Assembly (NCBI GenBank): GCA_023213395.1 | Contig: CM041465.1 | Coordinates: forward strand, 5,580,001 to 5,644,000 | Source: Cycas panzhihuaensis | Taxonomy: Eukaryota > Cycadophyta | Direction of reading: 5' to 3' | DNA length: 64,000 nucleotides | Shown: piece after piece, positions 13,180 through 23,800 of the stretch | Numbering within the stretch: position 1 is the first letter of the stretch | How the letters are laid out: every line of letters begins with the position of its first letter | The notes under the pieces: generated by a model | Seen by the model: only the letters and a program-made list of their open reading frames with translations | Told to the model about the DNA's origin: nothing | Databases searched by the model: none | Program-made: the position numbers and the translations under genes

Positions 13180-14300
13180 CATACATTCTAACAAAGTATC
13201 ACTCCACTCCTTTAGGGGGTCATTCAGGATTTGATAAAACTTATTATTGTATTCATGCTAACTTCTTTTGGCCCTATATGAAACATACTATCTTAACCTT
13301 TATGTCAAAATATGATACTTATCAATTATATAAGGTGTACAACAATGTCTTGTCGGGACTATTCCATCCATTACATATCCCTCAAGGAAAATGGTAGGAC
13401 ATTGCCATGGATTTTATTACTGGCTTACCTACATTAGCTAGGTTTGACTCAATTTGGGTAGTCATCGATAGACTAACCAAATATTCTCATTTTATTCTAG
13501 TACATGCATCTTATAAATCATCTCGTCTGGGTAACATTTATGTCTAATTCATTTTTTGCCTTCATGGATTCCCTTCAACTATCATTTGTGATAAGAACCC
13601 TATGTTTACTGGCTCCTTTTAGAAAGAGCTATTTAAGGCTATGGGAACTTCATTTAATATGAGTACTACCTACCATCCATAAATAGATGGTTAATCAGAG
13701 ACCTTGAATAAAACTTTAGAAATATACCTATATTGTCTTTCCTTTAACCACTAAGCTAAATGGACATCTTGGTTATCCTTGGTAGAATATTGGTACAATT
13801 CCTCATACCATTTAGCCATTAGCATGTCCCTACTTTGACATTATACAGTTATTACCCCCCTTTGCACCACACTTTAGTGAATCATTTTTGGAATGCCTCT
13901 GCTTAATAAAAGCTTCAAGATATGGACCAAATCCTTCATACCCTTAAATAAAACTTAGCTAATGCAAGAAATCATATGAAGTAACTCACTGACTACCACT
14001 CATTTGATTAGTCATTTAACATTGGAGATCTTATCTTCCTCCATCTTCAATGATACAAATAACAATCCCTAAAATCCCATCGAAGCCACAAACTAAGCCC
14101 CATTATTATGGTCTATATAAAGTCATAAGAAGATTGTTGAAGTTATATATGCCCTTTAACTTCCCCCAGACACCAATATCCATAATGTCTTCCATGTCTC
14201 ATGCCTTAAAAAGTGTCTGGCAAAAATAATGCACCCCTCATCACCCTTCCCATTCTCCATAATGAACAAACTCTCACAATTCCACCAAACTAGATCTTCA
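13180..14300 (+). pseudogene. G1 integrase pseudogene
   Basis: A zinc-binding N-terminus (YHSTPLGGHSGFDKTYYCIH, then NFFWPYMKHTI) is followed by the catalytic core: [20 protein letters not shown] (first Asp), IICDKNPMFTGSF (second Asp, with the usual R/N neighbour altered) and TYHP.IDG.SETLNKTLE (catalytic Glu). Stops interrupt each block. The integrase joins cDNA to host DNA. The same MDFI block marks where another element entered G2. Confidence 0.8.
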
Positions 14301-14309
14301 CCAACTATC

Positions 14310-14455
14310 AAGGCCACCTTTGGAATCACATCATTTATGAGTATTTGTTATAGTGGGTTGGGTGTGATGTAGATAAAGCAACTTAGGAATCTGATGAGTT
14401 TGTCAAGTAGCATCCTCTTTTATAATGCTTTAAGGACTCAACATATTAGAGGGGG
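14310..14455 (+). pseudogene. G1 C-terminal chromodomain remnant
   Basis: Reading ...LWNHIIYEYLL.WVGCDVDKAT then .ESDEFVK, this matches the chromodomain core (YLVKW-G---D-ATWE). In chromoviruses it tethers the integrase to modified histones and steers insertion. A stop replaces the second aromatic-cage Trp (ATW to AT-stop). Confidence 0.7.
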
Positions 14456-14660
14456 GGACTTATAACATAACCCTACCTCCATAAGTGGAAGGAAGTATTA
14501 GCATGTGGAATTTGCTAAAGGTTTATGTAATCTTATGAATATTCTATAGTACTTACTTATTTAGTAAGTGCATAAACAATAGTACCTATTTATTTAGCAA
14601 GTACTCAAATAGTGGTACTTTTATATTACACATGCATTTAGCAAGTAGTTGTGCTCACTT

Positions 14661-15359
14661 TTTTTTTTTGATATGATAAAAAAATGATATTATAGGGGTT
14701 TTATCTCGGTCCCCAAAACCTGTACATCAAGCCACATGGCTTAGCAGATCTGACCATGACAGGCCCATGGTCTAGCCCAATAACTATCTCCCATCCTCCT
14801 CAATTAGCCTCACCAATATGAGCTTCACCACGACCTCAGTAACTCCTCTGGGTAATCCCCTTTCCAAACCCTTGTACTTTTATTTACCACGACCCAGTTT
14901 GCCAACCAATCGGCTACCATATTCCCTTCCCTAAACTTATGTTGAACCTGAACATCAGCTTTGGATCTCAAAATGTCCTGGGCATCCTTGAAATATCCGC
15001 GTTGTCCCATCCCGGTACCGCTTCCCCTTTCAAGCATTTTATAACATACATAGAATCCCCCTCTATGATCACCTTCTGGACTCCTTCCTCGTCCAATAGG
15101 GTAATCGCTCTCATCATGGCCCGCACCTCAGCCTTCTGGTTTGTATGGATTCCAATGTATTCCGCAAAGGCCCAACTCAAGTTACCGTCATGATCCCTGA
15201 ACAGACCTCCACCACCAGCCTCACCGGGGTTTCCTTTGGCCGCTCCATCAAAGTTCACCTTTCCCCACTGATAATCTGGAGGATGCCATTTAACATCCCT
15301 GTACCTCTCCCTGGTCCCCCTCTGGGGGACAATACCCCATTCTTTCATGATACCTTCTT
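14661..15359 (-). mobile_element. LINE B: 5'-truncated L1-type LINE in the G1 3' LTR
   Basis: A minus-strand insertion whose poly(A) tail appears as a T run beginning at about 14659. Its 3' end matches that of LINE C. It is flanked by an 18-bp target-site duplication, AAGTAGTTGTGCTCACTT, at 14643-14660 and 15360-15377. Only the last 0.7 kb of the element was inserted: the end of ORF2 (RNase H) and the 3' UTR. 5' truncation is usual for target-primed reverse transcription. The coding part has one apparent frameshift and few other lesions, so this is among the youngest insertions in the window. Confidence 0.95.
14825..15348 (-). pseudogene. LINE B RNase H domain (frameshifted)
   Basis: Two reverse-strand frames abut. 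The first (15348 to about 15000) carries VNFDGAAKGNPGEAGGGGLF (first Asp), NQKAEVRAMM (Glu) and IIEGDSMYVIKCL (second Asp). The second (about 15000 to 14825) carries KDAQDILRSKADVQVQHKF then REGNMVADWLAN, with the last catalytic Asp. Comparison with LINE C places a one-base loss near 15000, between GWDNADI and the DAQDIL block. RNase H removes the RNA strand after first-strand synthesis in plant L1 elements. All four acidic residues are present. Confidence 0.9.
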
Positions 15360-15570
15360 AAGTAGTTGTGCTCACTTATTTAGTAAGTGTATTATACATA
15401 TATTTAGTAAGTAGTTACACTTTTGTATTGCACATGTATTTAATAAGTAGTTATACTCACTGACTTAGTAGGTGCTTAGAATAGAGGTGGGAGTTTTATC
15501 CCACATGCACTAGTGGGAAGTAAGCTTTGGTAGTTGAAGCACTATATATACCCTCTCAGGTCTTTATTGT

Positions 15571-16842
15571 AATTAATTCTTGGTTCATATTACTTAAGAG
15601 AAAGAACTTCAGTTCTCTTTGGTTATTAATTATCTCTTTTGGTTCTCTTTGGTGCTTATTATTTTTCTTACTTCTCTCTTTGGAGTTCTCTATTGTGGAA
15701 GATACGTTATAAGTTACTCACTAGATATGGTCTAACATGTTCCATCTCAATGATCTAATATTAATCCAACTAACCACACTCAAATTCAATACTTACAACT
15801 CTTAATATCACTAAAAGTACTCTAAGAAGATTATCAAGTTTCAACTAGTAAATAAGATAGATAGATAGATATAGATATATGTATGTATATATTTGCACTC
15901 TACCATGACTATAAACTAAGCAACACACATCAAATACTTTTAATTTGTTAATAATTATCAAACTTATGAGTTTATTTCCTACTATATAGTAAATAGGATT
16001 TTTCTCTTTGGAGTATTTATCATTTGTTATCTTTGTAGGTTTATTGTGCATTTTGAGATTTTCTTAAGTAATATTGATGCTTATATTTATTTTAATTTAC
16101 CAATTATTTTCACTTATGGAATTTACCCTTGATATTTTTCTTAAAGCCTCTTAATTATGATATCTGTCTTCATTGTATAAAAGAAAATAAGTCTTATGGT
16201 TTTTTCACATCTTGTTGGTGTGATCCCCTATAATCTATACAACTTATAGAAACATGAACTATTTGTTTCTCACCATATATACATATTGTATGTGTGTGTG
16301 TGTGTGTGTGTATTTATGTATGTATGTGTATGTGTAGTTGTAAGATTAAACTTCCAAGTCTAATTCATACATCCTATTATTTCCCTATGGTTTATTCTAA
16401 TAGGATAACATTTTGGTTTTTTTTGCCTTATGTTCTACTAAATACTTACATAGCTAGGTAAACATCCTAGAAGTAATTGATTTCTCCTCACTCATACTCA
16501 AAGGTAATTCTAATATTTTAATTCCCTTACACTAGACCAAATAAGATGATTATTATTATATCTGTGGATTTAGTGGTGGGCTAGTTTTTTATGAGTCTCA
16601 CACAGCCATTTTCCAAATTATAGATTTACATCACAAAAAAGATTATTACAAAATATTTAATACAAAAGGAAATAGGAAAGAAAAGAAAAAAAAGAAGGAA
16701 AAAATAAGTACTCTCTCATATGTTCTCAACATGTTGATAGGTTCATTAGTGATTTATTTAGGAGTTTGACCTAGGTCATTCATTAAATTACTAATCTTTG
16801 TTTAATTATATCATCAACTTCTATATGGGCTTAATGGTGATT
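15571..16842. other. Unassigned sequence between G1 and G2
   Basis: T-rich and without coding motifs. It contains a short (GATA)n run near 15857-15882. The ORFs at 15527-15712 and 15845-16051 look random. Near 16566-16587 is a 20-bp phrase (GATTTAGTGGTGGGCTAGTT) that recurs beyond the other end of G2 at about 26628. Confidence 0.5.
16286..16338. repeat. (TG)n/(TATG)n microsatellite
   Basis: About ten TG units followed by TATG units. Confidence 0.95.
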
Positions 16843-17264
16843 AGTTTTACGATGATCCAATCCATGAGTCATACAAAAAGAATATTTTTTGAAGAAAATT
16901 GAGGGTTCAAAGATCTATCTTAAGGACTTTAACTTAATTACATTAAAAGAGTACAAGAAAGCTTAATAATCACCAAAAGATAAGATGCACTCTTATATGA
17001 TATCAAATGATAATAATATAGCATAAGAGTTCCTTTTACAATTGCTTGGCCTTATATAAGTAAAAATGGTCACTAATACTAATGTCCTATTAACAGATCA
17101 TAGGCCCTCCAATGTGATTGGTAGAGATATAAGGCTTGTGCACATGGATTAATAAGCATCCTTAACCTTCTTTTCCTTAATCATGTAGTTATGACTTTAG
17201 CATTAACCTTCTCTATGTAATTGGATGCTCTTATGTCATTAACCTTAGAAATATCCTTAATATG
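16843..17264 (-). repeat. G2 3' LTR
   Basis: Matches 26134-26545 along its length (shared phrases include AGAAAGCTTAA, ACCAAAAGATAAGATG, GCTTGGCCTTATATAAG and GAGATATAAGGCTTGTGCA). The outer boundary is set by alignment only. A TATA-like TTATATAAG occurs in both copies, reading the same on either strand. Confidence 0.8.
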
Positions 17265-17275
17265 TCCTCCTCCCT

Positions 17276-18340
17276 AAGATGTTGAGTTCCCAAAGTACTG
17301 AGGATATAGATGTTACTTGATAAATTCCTTTAACTCCCATGTTGCTTAATCAAGGTGACAACCAACCCATTGCACTAAATACTCGAAAATGGTTCTATTC
17401 CAAAGATGGCATTGATGAAAATTTAGAATGTCCACTAGAGGAATCATAAGGACTTCTACTTCATGGAGGATAGGTAGGGTTGCTTAAGGGATGATAAATT
17501 TTTTGAGGTATTTTTTAAAGTAAGATGCATAAAAAACATTGTGAATTTTGGAGTCATGGGGGAGGTCTAAAGTATAGGCTACTTCACCAATTCTTTGAAG
17601 AACTTTATAGGGACCATAATAGTGAGGGCTCAGTTTATGGAATTTCTTATGGCTTAGGGATTATTGCTTGTAAGGCTAGAGATGAAGGAAGACTAAGTCA
17701 CCCATAATAAATACTCTTTTAAACTTGTGGTATTTAGCCAGTTACTTTATTTGATTTAGTATCTACTAGGTTCAGCTTAAACGCATGTAAGATTTAATCC
17801 ATATATTGAAGTTTTTATTATGCTTTTATAGTTCAAATATTGGTAACCAATATATGGTGTGATGGTAGAGGATATCTATAAAAAGCCATAAATGGGATCA
17901 CCAAATGAAAGATTGATGGGAAGAATTATTCTAATATTCTACTAATTCCAACTAGAAAGGCAAATAATTTTGATAATTAGATATAAAGCAACATAGGTAC
18001 ATTTCTAATGTTTTATTGATAACCTTTGATTATCCATCTATTTATGGATGATATGACAAGCTTGTATTAAAAGAGGTTCCAGATGCCTAAAAGAGCTCTT
18101 ACCAAAATGTGCTCATGAATTTTAAATCTTGATTAGAGGAAATTATAGATGGAAAACCAAGAAGATGAAAGATAAACTAAATATAGAGATTGACTAGCTA
18201 GGGAGCTTTGTAAGTTATATGAACTAGTAAGAAGTAAGCATACATAGTCAAGTAGTCAATGATGACCCAAATAAAGACATATCTTATAGATAATAGTATC
18301 CTAATAATAAAATCCATGGTAATATTATTAGAAATCAAAT
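17276..18340 (-). pseudogene. G2 integrase core and chromodomain pseudogene
   Basis: The reverse strand from 18340 reads ITMDFIIR (first Asp), WVIIDYLTMYAYF, SNQDLKFMSTFW (second Asp) and SLSYHP.IDG.SKVINKTLE (Glu), equivalent to G1 13400-13720. At about 17420-17290 it reads FEYLVQWVGCHLD.ATWELK, a chromodomain with its cage residues better kept than in G1. The zinc-binding N-terminus of the integrase is not here because the reading breaks exactly at the MDFI block, where another element starts. Confidence 0.8.
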
Positions 18341-18344
18341 TTGC

Positions 18345-18556
18345 AATAAGATAATATTTTCAAATAGAAACAAACATCTCCAAGATCAAACAATAACCTT
18401 AAGGTACCTCAAATTGTATTAACAAAACATCCTTACAACAGATATTACATATGACACACTATATATATATTTATAATATATGACATGATAGTGAGAGTGG
18501 GACCCACTTGTATATGGGACAAAACAAATGTGTATTAATAATATTCTAACATTCCC
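18345..18556 (-). repeat. 3' LTR of the gag-only element
   Basis: Reverse complement begins TGTTAGAATATTATTAATAC, then shares CCCATATACAAGTGGGTCC, TTAATACAATTTGAGGTACC and related phrases with 33978-34189. The flanking purine tract (reverse complement AAGGGGGAATG) lies at its right edge, fixing orientation. Confidence 0.75.
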
Positions 18557-18613
18557 CCTTAATGCATATCTGGGTCATTTGTATTTGCAACACCTTATCC
18601 TTGGAAATGTCTT

Positions 18614-18783
18614 AAAGATGATGCCTTCAACTTGATCCTCGTCTTCAATCTTGTAGTGATTTCCTTACTATAGAATGATGTCTTCAACTTGATTATTGCC
18701 TTCAATTATGTACTGATGTCTTTGTAGGATGATATCCTTAGTTTATTTTTTGTCTTCCATTCTGTAGTGATGTTGTTGTAGTA
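18614..18783. repeat. Imperfect tandem repeat, three units of about 55-60 bp
   Basis: Each unit contains ATGAT-[GA]-[CT]CTT, then a GTCTTC or GCCTTC phrase, then TGTA-TGAT. The repeats lie between the gag stop and the LTR and have probable untranslated status. Confidence 0.6.
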
Positions 18784-18931
18784 GCTCCAACAAGTACAAA
18801 TCCTAAATCTTCATTGTGGCTGGTCTAGTCTGATTTTGATGTAGATCCTATAACTAACCATCTTCAAATATAACTTGTTTATCATCATTATCATATATAA
18901 ATTCTTGATCACTATATACAATAGTAGCCTT

Positions 18932-19711
18932 TCAAGTGGAATTAACTTGTATACTCTTTGAACTTGAATAATTACTTAAAGTAGGAATATCATCAACATA
19001 AGACTCATCCTTTATAGGACCATCAGATTCATATTTAATTTCCCTTAAAATAATAGTATTATCTAAATATACCTTAATCGATTCATCACTCTTAACATCT
19101 TCAGTAGAAGTTGTAGTCTCATCAATACATTCAACCATCATTTCTTTACATTCAGTAGAAATTTGATCAATACTCATACATTCTTCATCTTGATATGTCA
19201 TTTTATCAGTGTTGATAATACTTTCTTCATCAATTTTCTCTGTATCATAACTATCATTAATCTTACTTGTCTTTTTAATCATTTGTTGTATCTCTTCAGG
19301 AGTTTGTTCACATATATCCCTTAAAAAATCGCATGCTTCCTTAGTAGTACTTTCACGTTGAATCTTAGAAATGACAAAATGGTATGTGGAATGAAGATCA
19401 TCCTTTTTTAATGTAGTAAGAATCATGATGAATGCCTTTCTATATTTATTCTCAAGCATTTACTTTTCTTCTTCATCCTTAGGGATATCATATCCATCAG
19501 TAACAAGCTTCCACAAACCTCTAGCTATGAAAAAACATCTCATTTTAATCATCCAAAAGAAGTAGTCTTCTCCATTACACTTAGGCATTAGAAGAAATGA
19601 ATCCCTTAAGTAATATTCATTTGTTTCATGAACATATATAACCACATCATTTTCCTCCATGATTGTAAATGTACCTCCAAACAATGTCCCTTTTTCAATC
19701 AACAAATTCAC
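18932..19711 (-). pseudogene. Copia-type gag-like ORF with one in-frame stop
   Basis: Read from 19711, 83 codons end in ...DIPKDEEEK, then TAA, then an ATG in the same frame continues for 175 codons to 18932. The first part has the copia gag look (NGEDYFFWMIKMRCFFIARG, then LWKLVTDGY). The second continues it (MLENKYRKAFIMILTTLKKD, and STTKEACDFLRDI, which resembles the TSKEAWDTL block). The C-terminal 100 residues are acidic and Ser/Thr-rich with no zinc knuckle, which is unusual for copia gag. The frame is remarkably open compared with its surroundings, so this may be a young or recently selected non-autonomous gag. A true host gene is less likely given the adjacent purine tract and LTR. 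Confidence 0.65.
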
Positions 19712-21790
19712 CCATCAATCTTAATAAACTTTCTCATGCCTTATGTCCTCACATCACTAACTTCATCATCGTATCATCACCTTGTTCATTTCTCATATAG
19801 AATCTAAAACACTCACTTTACCAAATCAATGTCTCATAAATCTCACAATGATCATACATGCCACATGTTACCATTAGATTGCCAAGACACACCACACCAC
19901 ACTCAATTGCCCACAACACAAGTCATGTCACTACACCACTCAATAAAGTTTGCTTAGGTATCTTCAAGAAGCTCATCCTTCTTTTCCCATTAGTCAATTA
20001 AATAACACATCATCAAAGAATGCCTAATTTTTCCCTTAAACACGCCTAATAAGTGTCCACTCTTGTCATGTAACTTCTCTTGCAACAAGGGTTCACAATT
20101 GCCTTATTTAACCACATGTCCTTTATCATTTACCACACCATGTCATTGCCACAAAGTTACTTATCAATCACCATATCAGCATACAACAAACTCATTCATA
20201 CATAAGCCATTTTACAATGTCAATGTTTGCTTGTTCTCTACATTTCTTCTAATGTTGATAGTTTGCCCTTTAGCCACCAATAAATCTATGCCACTTATAC
20301 TTGAAATGAACCACCAATAAACCACCAGTTAACAAAGATAATTAATATATCAACCAAAATATAATATATTAACTTTATCTATAATGCCTCATAATATACC
20401 CTTTGAGATCCAGATAACCAATGGACTCAAACCCTAGGGTAATTTTAGTTTTGTCATTCCCAACAAAAAATCCTACCCACTGAAATTTCCCCAAAGTGTA
20501 TATAATTCAATTGTAAACCTATAGTTATAGAAATGTTTCAATTTATCAACCAAACAAATCACTTATAATTCCTTCTCGAATTAAATAGCCAAAACTAGTG
20601 AAAACAATGCTAGACGTTGCCCAAATTGAGATCTTAATTCCAAAAAACTCCTGCAAGCACCCAATTTCTAAAATATGTAATTGAAAACTTTTCTTTTTAT
20701 GTGGATTAAATGATCTGATGCTTTTGGTAGAAAATCCTTACTAAATTTAAAGGTTGCTAATCCTCAAACATTAGTTAACCACTGTAATGACCCAAATGAT
20801 GGCGTTGTCAACTCCCTTACTGATTGATTATGTCAAAATGATCCTCCTTAGACTTCCCCTCTTTGATTTTCTACACGCATGGTTTGTCTATCATCAGTGG
20901 GTGGATGTCTAGCATTCAAAAAGTTTAAGGAGGAACTACGAAAAGTAATTAACAATGGAATCGTATATCATTCTAAACAATAATGGTCTGGACTTCTGGG
21001 CATTTTAATATTGTCTCCATACATTGGTGATATTCAATGTGGTTCATAGGACCATAAATCTATGAAAAACGCTCAGTATCAAAGTTGCAACTTCTGGTTT
21101 ATTTCTTATGGTATCCTCTAATCTAATATTATGTATCATTAATCCTTTAACAAAGCACTGTAGAAAGCTATCAAGTATTATCAGTTCCTTGACATCGACT
21201 TGGGTGATGGTGCTTCACGTTGGATGTCAAATATAGCCACAAAGGATGATACAGAATCGTAGATATTCAATGCAATGAAATAGGGCAATGAACATTAGGG
21301 AGATATCTATAGTTCTAGATTTGAGCCATGATGATCTTGGCATATATCTTTTAGTCGTAAATAGGCAATCACAAAAGTATAATAAATTGAATAGATCATA
21401 TAATCTAATAGGAAAATATCAAATGTGAAGAAAAAATAAATCAATATAGCACGATGGCTGTAATTATTCTTTGCGTGGTTGCATCCAATCTGATGTCCAC
21501 AGGTCTCTGTGATTAGCCAAATTCATCTTCCTTGACATTAATTGATGTACTTTAATGGATTTACTTACGTAACTATAGTCCACCTTCTAGAACCATGGCT
21601 CTACTGCATATTCTGCATATATTCTCTAGTAACTTATGAATATGCTTTCTCTTCACACATAAGTGGCTCTAGAGTTTCACTAATAAATTGATAGACCTCT
21701 ACATAAACATAATACTTTTACAAGCTCAACAATAGTTGCAAGATGAATGGGCATTATCGAACAAAACTAGGCACTTCCTCACACATCAAA
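19712..21790. other. Unassigned block with more CpG than its surroundings
   Basis: No protein family recognised in any frame. The part 20450-21650 keeps many CG dinucleotides (for example GACGTTG, CACGCATGG, CTACGAAAAG, CACGTTGG, AGCACGATGG, GCGTGGTTG), unlike the gypsy DNA on either side. It could be the leader of the gag-only element, a captured host fragment, or a separate insertion. Confidence 0.4.
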
Positions 21791-23010
21791 ATTAGGTTTT
21801 TATCAATCAACACTTTTCTCAAAGAAATAGCCTAAACGACTAGTTCTATTAGAAGACGAGAAAAATTATCTATAATAATATTATGCTTGTCCCTTTTATA
21901 AGTTATAGAAAAGTCAAAAATTTGAAATCTATCAACCCACTTGGCCTATTCCTCTGATAGAACTAGATGGTCTAATAGGTGTGAGAGGCTATGATAGTTA
22001 ATCAAAATGGTGAATTTGGATCCAAACAAATATTAATGCCACTTATCCATTGCATGAAGAATAGCCTTTATTTTCTTTTAATAGGTTGATAGGTAACACT
22101 TATGGTCTTTGAGTTAGTAACTTTCAAATGTAATTGGATGGAAATACTACATGAGGATAGTTCCTAAGCCAACTCTAGAGGCATCACATTCTAATTAAAA
22201 AGGTTATTAAAAATTGAGGGTGGTGAGGACTAGCGTAGAGGATATGAGTATTTTTAGATGGTTGAATATATCTTCAACACATGATAACCATTAACATGAA
22301 TCTTTATGCAGGAAACTTGTCAAGGGGGCTATTATAGAGGCATAAGTTATGATAAAATGATGGTAAAATTTAGTTAATCCAAGGAAAACCCTTAATTGTA
22401 TGAAGACTTTTGACTTGAACCATTAAATGATGACTACTATTTTATCAAGGTCTACTCATGCCCCTTTTATGAAGATGATATACCCTAGGTACTATAATTC
22501 AATTTTGCCAAATTTACATTTTGACATTTTGGTATATAGTTGGTTTTTCTCAAGAATCTACAAGGCAAACTTTAGATGTTAGACATGTAGGTCCATGGCG
22601 ATATTATAGATGAGTATATCAACAAAGAAAATAATGATGAATTTTCAAGGTAGGGCATAAGAATTTTATTCATCAAAGCTTGGAAGGTAGTAGGAGCATT
22701 GTAAAACCCAATGGATATGACTTATAATTAAAAGTGACCATGGTGGATTCTAAAGGTCATTTCATCTAGTATGTCATCAATTTAGGGGGTCAGAAACTTA
22801 TTCTTAATAGTGAGTTTATTAAATTCTTGATAATCAACATAAAACAAAAAAGAATCATCTTATTTTTGAATAATCATAATAGGTGTGGCATAAGTACTCT
22901 TATTGGGTTAAATGATGCTTATAACTAGGAATTTGTTTGTGATACACTCAATCTCATTCTTTTGAAAATACGAGTTTTAGTATGGTCATAAGTTGATGGG
23001 GTTATGTAGA
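21791..23010 (-). pseudogene. G2 reverse transcriptase and RNase H pseudogene
   Basis: The reverse strand reads, from RT into RNase H: YVDYQEFNKLTIKNKF-like text near 22800-22850, FLGLTKFYHHFIITYASIIA (about 22370), NHLKILISSTLVLTTLNF, ECDASRVGLGTIL (RNase H first Asp, about 22170), SYQLKDHKCYLSTY-like text, AILHAMDKWH (Glu region), KFTILINYHSLSHLLDH, and WVDRFQIFDFSITYKRDKHN (about 21900). The order and wording match G1 11780-12990. Frames shift several times. Confidence 0.8.
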
Positions 23011-23489
23011 TGCTTTAATTCAATAATATGGTAGAATCCATGATCTAGGGGAAGGTTACCTGATAGAGGATAAAAAATAGACTGGTACTTGGTCAGGATT
23101 ATTTAGATATCTAGATGACCCTCTAGTTGTACTTGAATGCTATTAATTTAGATAATATAACCAAGAATCCCATTAAGTTACCTACTTATTTGCTTAGAAG
23201 AGATTAGTTTATTTGGTAGTGATTAGAGACCATACAATTTATGGAATTATTTAAATTGGTATTTAAATGTCGTAAAAGAATTATTTAGAGAATTGTTGGG
23301 ACTATAAGTTCCTAGGGTTTGCAACCATTGGGTTCCTAAGATTGCATCTAAGCCCCAAATAGATAAGACTTAAAAGTTAGATTTGAGTTAATAAGTGTTA
23401 ATTTAAACTTAAAGATTTCAAATAACCTTATCATAGTGAAGGTTATAATGATCAAGTAAAGAGTAATTGAAACTTATTTTTAGTTTAAT

Positions 23490-23800
23490 ATATAGGTTCA
23501 ATTGCTTAGAAACTACAATATTGACAAAGTTTAATGACATACCACCATCGATTAATATTGTAATAGGGGTCTTTGTTAAGGTCCCTTATACTTGTAATGA
23601 GTCAAGGTAAGTAGAAGAGAAAATAATGGATAAGGAAGGTTCGAGAGTGGGCTCAAGTTCTAGTGGTGGAGGGGACTCCAATAGAGGTTCTTCTTTAGTT
23701 TCATCTTCTAAATTAGAATTAGGGTTATTGGTAAATATTATTTTTCTAGTTTTACAAACTCTACTGTACTTATCAAACCTTTTTTTTTGCATATAGAGTG
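23490..23800 (-). pseudogene. G2 gag C-terminus and aspartic protease remnant
   Basis: A reverse ORF at 23792-23586 (68 codons) carries an acidic Glu/Pro-rich linker (EPLLESPPPLELEPTLEPSL) ending in SSTYLDSLQV. After a stop the frame continues GTLTKTPITILIDGGMSLNF, the protease active-site loop, equivalent to G1 at 11140-11210. Upstream (about 23800-23830) a weak zinc-knuckle-like CH.C stretch is visible. Protease would cleave the gag-pol polyprotein. Confidence 0.7.

Larger units (their letters stand above)
8799..15570 (+). mobile_element. Gypsy element G1 (chromodomain-bearing Ty3-gypsy), decayed
   Basis: Order on the plus strand: 5' LTR (8799-9663), a degenerate primer site, gag from the ATG at 9928, protease near 11190, RT 11760-12360, RNase H 12600-12990, integrase 13180-14300, chromodomain about 14310-14455, a polypurine tract (AGAGGGGGGGAC) ending at 14460, and the 3' LTR from 14461. 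LINE B was later inserted in the 3' LTR. LTRs start TGTAACATAACCC (5') and TATAACATAACCC (3', with TG decayed to TA). All reading frames carry many stops. The right end is uncertain because the LTRs stop matching after about 9170/15565. Confidence 0.88.
14461..15570 (+). repeat. G1 3' LTR, interrupted by LINE B
   Basis: Two parts, 14461-14660 and 15360-15570, join into a sequence matching 8799-9165. The LINE and its 18-bp duplication sit between them. After the TATA-like site at 15540 the match to the 5' LTR fades, so the right boundary is approximate and the R/U5 part may be missing or replaced. Confidence 0.7.
18341..21790 (-). mobile_element. Gag-only copia derivative inside the G2 integrase
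   Basis: Minus-strand order from the right: about 2 kb without recognised coding (19712 to about 21790), a gag-like ORF (18932-19711), a short imperfect repeat tract, a polypurine tract and a 3' LTR (about 18345-18556). No protease, integrase, RT or RNase H lies between gag and LTR. No 5' LTR or primer site was found at the right side, so the right boundary is uncertain and part of this interval may belong to something else. The LTR family is shared with the fragment at 33978-34189 (plus strand). Confidence 0.55.

Noticed and set aside
14939-15414. Plus-strand ORFs over LINE B
   Set aside because: They are antisense to the RNase H domain, whose reverse-strand reading has clear catalytic motifs and a sister copy in LINE C.
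16286-16338. Possible Z-DNA regulatory element in the (TG)n run
   Set aside because: A short TG microsatellite is common and nothing nearby suggests a gene to regulate.
18932-19711. Host gene for the two adjacent reverse ORFs
   Set aside because: The copia-gag texture plus an adjacent purine tract and LTR make an element origin more likely, although the C-terminal part remains unexplained.
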